From NCBI RefSeq assembly GCF_004766055.1, contig NZ_SPQR01000001.1, positions 434,001 through 498,000 of the forward strand: 64,000 nucleotides of DNA, given 5' to 3'. Below, piece after piece: positions 60,813 to 64,000 of the stretch. Position 1 is the first letter of the stretch; each line of letters starts with the position of its first letter. Source of the stretch: Desulfosporosinus sp. Sb-LF (lineage in GTDB: Bacteria; Bacillota; Desulfitobacteriia; Desulfitobacteriales; Desulfitobacteriaceae). The notes beneath the pieces were generated by a model. That model was not told the origin of the DNA and did not search any database. It saw only the letters and a program-made list of their open reading frames with translations. A program made the position numbers and the translations under genes.

Positions 60813-61694
60813 ATGTACGATATTAAAGGATATTATGAAGCTGAAACTGTCAATGAGGCAGTGGCATTACTCGCGGAAAACCCTAATTTGAAAATCATTG
60901 CAGGTGGGACGGATGTGCTCATAAAAATGCACGGCGGGCAACTGGAAGAGGCTGAGCTCCTGAGTCTCCGCAAGATAAAATCCCTGGAAACTATTCGGAG
61001 AGCGGAGGACGGGTCGATTGCAATCGGTTCGATGGCTACCTTTACTCGGGTTTTCAATGATCCTATTCTTCGGGAAACGATTCCTATATTAACGGAAGCG
61101 GCTATTTCCATGGGGGGGCCACAAATCCGTAATATCGCCACCATTGGCGGAAATGTCTGCAACGGGGCAACGTCGGCGGACAGTGCATCTTCCTTGTTTG
61201 CGCTCAATGCTCAGTTGAAGCTACAGAGTCAGCAAGGGGAGCGCCTTGTTCCAATCCGTGAATTTTATCTTGGACCAGGCAAGGTGGCTTTGAAACCTGG
61301 AGAAATTCTTATCGAAATCCTTATCTCTCCAGCAGACTACGAAGGATTCGGAGGGCATTATATTAAGTTTGCTATGCGTGAAGCGATGGATATAGCCACG
61401 CTTGCCGTCTCGGCCGTTTGCAAACTACAGGATGGAAAGTTTGAGGATGTTCGATTGGGACTTGGGGTTGCGGGCCCAACCCCTTTGAGGTGCCTCGAAG
61501 CGGAGGAGTATGCTAAAGGGAAAACAGTTTCCCTTGAAACGCTGTCTGAGATCGGAAAGTTAGCCGTTAAATCTGCCAAAGCTAGAACTTCTTGGCGGGC
61601 TTCTAAAGAATATCGGGAACATCTCGTCGAAGAACTCACGCAAAGAGCACTCAAAATTGCCATTGTCAACGCGGGAGGTGTGGAGCTTGTTTAA
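60813..61694 (+). CDS. xdhB: FAD-binding subunit of the xanthine dehydrogenase-like enzyme
   Basis: 293 residues. FAD motifs IIAGGTDVLIKMHGG (about 28-42) and IRNIATIGGNVCNGATSADS (about 104-123), then the CO_deh_flav_C domain. The sequence fits XdhB better than the minus-strand homologue does, with both FAD loops intact. AAAAGGCGGTGAT precedes the ATG. Its end overlaps the start of the iron-sulfur subunit gene. Confidence 0.93.
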   Translation: MYDIKGYYEAETVNEAVALLAENPNLKIIAGGTDVLIKMHGGQLEEAELLSLRKIKSLETIRRAEDGSIAIGSMATFTRVFNDPILRETIPILTEAAISMGGPQIRNIATIGGNVCNGATSADSASSLFALNAQLKLQSQQGERLVPIREFYLGPGKVALKPGEILIEILISPADYEGFGGHYIKFAMREAMDIATLAVSAVCKLQDGKFEDVRLGLGVAGPTPLRCLEAEEYAKGKTVSLETLSEIGKLAVKSAKARTSWRASKEYREHLVEELTQRALKIAIVNAGGVELV

Positions 61695-62217
61695 GAGAAT
61701 ATCTTTTACAGTCAATGGAAAAGCCTTCAATTATGAAGTGGACGTTCGGGAATCGTTGCTGGAGGTCTTGAGAAATCGTTTAGGCTACACCGGAGCCAAA
61801 AAAGGGTGTGGAGTCGGAGAATGTGGTGCTTGTAGTGTCCTTATTGACGGCGTTCCTTTCGATTCTTGCATTTATTTAGCTGTTTGGGCGGATGGAAAGC
61901 AAATTACGACCATTGAGGGCGTGGCTTCGAAAAATGGCGATTTGTCAGATGTCCAAAAAGCCTTCGTCGAAGAAGGCGCCGTGCAGTGTGGTTTTTGTAC
62001 CCCTGGTCTCGTTCTAACCACTACGGCTCTGACTGAGAGCGGAAAAGACTACACCCGAGAAGAGATTAAGCGAGAACTTTCAGGTCATTTATGCCGTTGT
62101 ACAGGGTATCAGGACATTCTAAAAGCAGCGGAAAAATCCTTGGAAGGGCATATTTGCACGTGCGTCGATAGCCCCCATTATAAGCAGCAACAAGCAGAGA
62201 AAGTTGAGGAGCGATAA
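61687..62217 (+). CDS. xdhC: [2Fe-2S] subunit of the xanthine dehydrogenase-like enzyme
   Basis: 176 residues. Plant-type cluster GCGVGECGACSVLIDG with a fourth Cys in FDSCIYLAV, then the alpha-helical cluster QCGFCTPG and CRCTGYQDI. An extra C-terminal tail carries GHICTC, possibly two more Cys ligands or none. The TTG at 61687 is chosen because GGGAGGTG lies 7 nt upstream; longer frames run into xdhB. Confidence 0.92.
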   Translation: MFKRISFTVNGKAFNYEVDVRESLLEVLRNRLGYTGAKKGCGVGECGACSVLIDGVPFDSCIYLAVWADGKQITTIEGVASKNGDLSDVQKAFVEEGAVQCGFCTPGLVLTTTALTESGKDYTREEIKRELSGHLCRCTGYQDILKAAEKSLEGHICTCVDSPHYKQQQAEKVEER

Positions 62218-62218
62218 T

Positions 62219-64000
62219 ATGAGTGACAAGATGGAACTAATTCCTTTTAAGAAACTAATTCATTGGGTGATTTCTGAATACAAACAGAATAAAACTATTT
62301 ACGGTATACCTGAAACAAAATTTTACCGTAAAGCGGATGACAAGCACATTCAACTTTTTGGGGAAGTTCTCGACACTCCAGTCGGGCCAGCGGCTGGCCC
62401 ACATTCCCAACTAGCCCAAAATATTATTGCATCGTATTTAAGCGGAAGTCGTTTTTTTGAGCTGAAATCCGTTCAAATCATGGATGAGTTAGAAATTCCT
62501 AAACCATGTATCCTTGCAGAAGATGAATGCTACAATACTGAGTGGTCCACGGAACTTCCAATTATGGGTGCGTTTGACGAGTATGTGAAGGCATGGTTTG
62601 TCCTTCATGTACTTCAGAAAGAGCTGTTTAAGCAAAGCGACCGTCGCTTTATGTTCAATATGAGTGTGGGATATGATCTCAAGGGGATTCAATCACCCAA
62701 AGTGGATCAATTCGTTGAAGGACTGAAAGATGCGTCTAAGACTGATATTTTCAAAGAATGCCAAGCGGCTTTACTCGAGGAACTAGGGAACTTTGAGACG
62801 GTGGATCGCGAATTTGTAGAGGGTATTTCACCTAATATTTGTTCGTCTATTACCTTATCGACCATGCACGGCTGCCCACCTGCAGAGATTGAAGCTATTA
62901 TCAAATACCTACTCAGCGAAAAGAAATTGCACACGTTTGTAAAGATGAATCCGACGCTACTGGGGTATCAGTATGTGCGAGATACCTTTGATAAGATGGG
63001 CTACAACTATATTGAACTGAAAGAAGAGTCCTTTACTCATGACCTTCAGTTTGATGACGGTGTTGCTATGTTAAGACGACTTAAAGCCTTTGCTCTGGAC
63101 CATAAGAAGGACTTCGGTGTTAAGATGTCCAACACATTGCCGGTTAGAATTGGTAAATCCGAACTGCCGGGCGAAGAGATGTACATGTCTGGACGAGCGC
63201 TCTATCCTTTGACGATAAATTTGGCGTTGAAATTGGCGTCTGAGTTCGATGGTGATCTAAAGATTTCCTATTCGGGCGGTGCCGATGCCTTCAATATTGA
63301 GCGGATTTTTGCAACAGGAATCCGACCGATTACCGTGGCTACAACCCTTCTAAAGCCGGGTGGGTACCAACGCTTTAAGCAACTTGCGGAAATTTTGGAT
63401 TCTCAGCTAGATAATATGGAGTCGAGCAAATTAGATGTGGAAAAGTTAAAGAGTCTCGCTGAAAGTGCGTTTGATGATGCCAATCATTTGAAAGAGAAGA
63501 GAGATATCATAAATCGCAAAACGGAACTAAAGCTACCTATCACAGATTGCTTCATCGCGCCTTGTGCTGTAGGCTGCCCGATTGAACAGGACATTCCTGA
63601 ATATATCCGCTTGGTGGGTGAAAAGCGTTATGAGGAAGCGTTTGATGTCGTAGTCTCCAAAAATCCGTTACCTTTCATTACTGGGACGATCTGTACTCAT
63701 AATTGTATGACGAAGTGTACTCGTCTGGACTATGATGAATCTGTGCATATCCGTGGGCAAAAATTGGTCGCCGCTCAAAACGGGTATGAGGGATATATGA
63801 AGAAGATTTCTACACCTAGTTCCAAATCATCTGCTAAAGTTGGAATTATTGGAGCAGGGCCTTCTGGTCTTGCAGCGGCATATTTCTTGGCTAAAGCGGG
63901 TTTGGATGTCACCGTTTTTGATAAACGTGAAAAGGCTGGCGGTACGGTCGAATACGTGATTCCGGATTTTAGGATCTCTAGAGAAGCCATCAATAAAGAT
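62219..64000 (+). CDS. ygfK: YgfK-type putative selenate reductase/oxidoreductase subunit, partial at 3' end
   Basis: 594 codons are in the window; the gene runs off the right edge. The first part (about 1-430) is the dihydropyrimidine-dehydrogenase-like TIM barrel with KMNPTLLGY and SYSGGADAFN; next come the DPYD-type 4Fe-4S motifs CAVGCPIEQDIPEY (about 448) and CTHNCMTKCTRLDY (about 491); then an FAD-binding GIIGAGPSGLAAA (about 543-555) and GGTVEYVIP. YgfK proteins sit next to molybdenum hydroxylases and are proposed to pass electrons to them. The start is 1 nt after the xdhC stop with GAGGAG upstream. Confidence 0.93.
   Translation, partial: MSDKMELIPFKKLIHWVISEYKQNKTIYGIPETKFYRKADDKHIQLFGEVLDTPVGPAAGPHSQLAQNIIASYLSGSRFFELKSVQIMDELEIPKPCILAEDECYNTEWSTELPIMGAFDEYVKAWFVLHVLQKELFKQSDRRFMFNMSVGYDLKGIQSPKVDQFVEGLKDASKTDIFKECQAALLEELGNFETVDREFVEGISPNICSSITLSTMHGCPPAEIEAIIKYLLSEKKLHTFVKMNPTLLGYQYVRDTFDKMGYNYIELKEESFTHDLQFDDGVAMLRRLKAFALDHKKDFGVKMSNTLPVRIGKSELPGEEMYMSGRALYPLTINLALKLASEFDGDLKISYSGGADAFNIERIFATGIRPITVATTLLKPGGYQRFKQLAEILDSQLDNMESSKLDVEKLKSLAESAFDDANHLKEKRDIINRKTELKLPITDCFIAPCAVGCPIEQDIPEYIRLVGEKRYEEAFDVVVSKNPLPFITGTICTHNCMTKCTRLDYDESVHIRGQKLVAAQNGYEGYMKKISTPSSKSSAKVGIIGAGPSGLAAAYFLAKAGLDVTVFDKREKAGGTVEYVIPDFRISREAINKD

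Noticed and set aside
1-64000. CRISPR arrays, rRNA genes or a replication origin
   Set aside because: I looked for regularly spaced repeats, rRNA core sequences and DnaA-box clusters and saw none.

Overview
The window looks like the chromosome of an anaerobic, spore-forming, sulfate-reducer-type Firmicute of the Peptococcaceae (Desulfosporosinus/Desulfitobacterium relatives). This is an inference from gene content: sigma-54 circuits, a six-gene complex-I/group-4-hydrogenase-like operon, two molybdenum hydroxylase loci with a YgfK-type protein, several orphan PAS histidine kinases of the sporulation-kinase type, and many TTG/GTG starts with strong AGGAGG sites. No ribosomal or other marker gene is present to fix the species.

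Layout. 0-20 kb is an accessory, decaying region: a small type I toxin-like ORF, a 3'-truncated group II intron with a broken maturase, a DUF5667 secreted protein, DUF1653 and hydrolase genes, dead DUF1858/hemerythrin genes, a cupin, a short gene with an in-frame TGA and a SECIS-like hairpin (candidate selenoprotein), an XRE regulator with an alpha/beta hydrolase, prophage crumbs, an orphan PAS kinase, a metallophosphoesterase and the first copy of an amidohydrolase. 20.9-32.5 kb is the most coherent system: an NtrB-like triple-PAS kinase and an NtrC-like activator, then a sigma-54 promoter with a palindrome upstream, then hyfB-C-E-F-G-(H/I), with a thioredoxin-like gene directly behind. The large subunit has lost one cysteine of each CxxC pair that would hold the NiFe site and has no C-terminal maturation tail, so I read it as an Ehr/Mbx-like energy-converting complex rather than a true hydrogenase.

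33.4-37.8 kb (minus strand) is a molybdenum hydroxylase operon whose iron-sulfur subunit runs in frame, without a stop, into a LysM plus ferritin-like protein. 38.2-40.2 kb is a Y-family polymerase/YolD pair. 40.3-43.6 kb is MarR, GH3 and a dead MFS transporter. 43.8 kb carries the second amidohydrolase copy (95% identical in protein, same orientation), so the hyf region is bracketed by near-identical direct repeats. 45.1 kb has an ECF sigma factor fused to a LolA/DUF4367-like region. 47.8-50.8 kb (minus) is a methyltransferase/DedA/two-component operon.

51-55.3 kb is an integration hot spot: a tRNA-Leu(CAG) with one integrase remnant abutting its 3' end and two more remnants nearby, plus another PAS kinase. 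56.1-64 kb holds a sigma-54 activator with a cysteine-containing sensory domain, a near-perfect sigma-54 promoter, and a three-subunit molybdenum hydroxylase followed by ygfK, cut by the window end. This pair of sigma-54 activators, each directly upstream of a sigma-54 promoter and its target operon, is the main regulatory theme.

The window is unusually rich in gene remnants (at least fifteen), many below the size at which an ORF would normally be called; they are listed individually.
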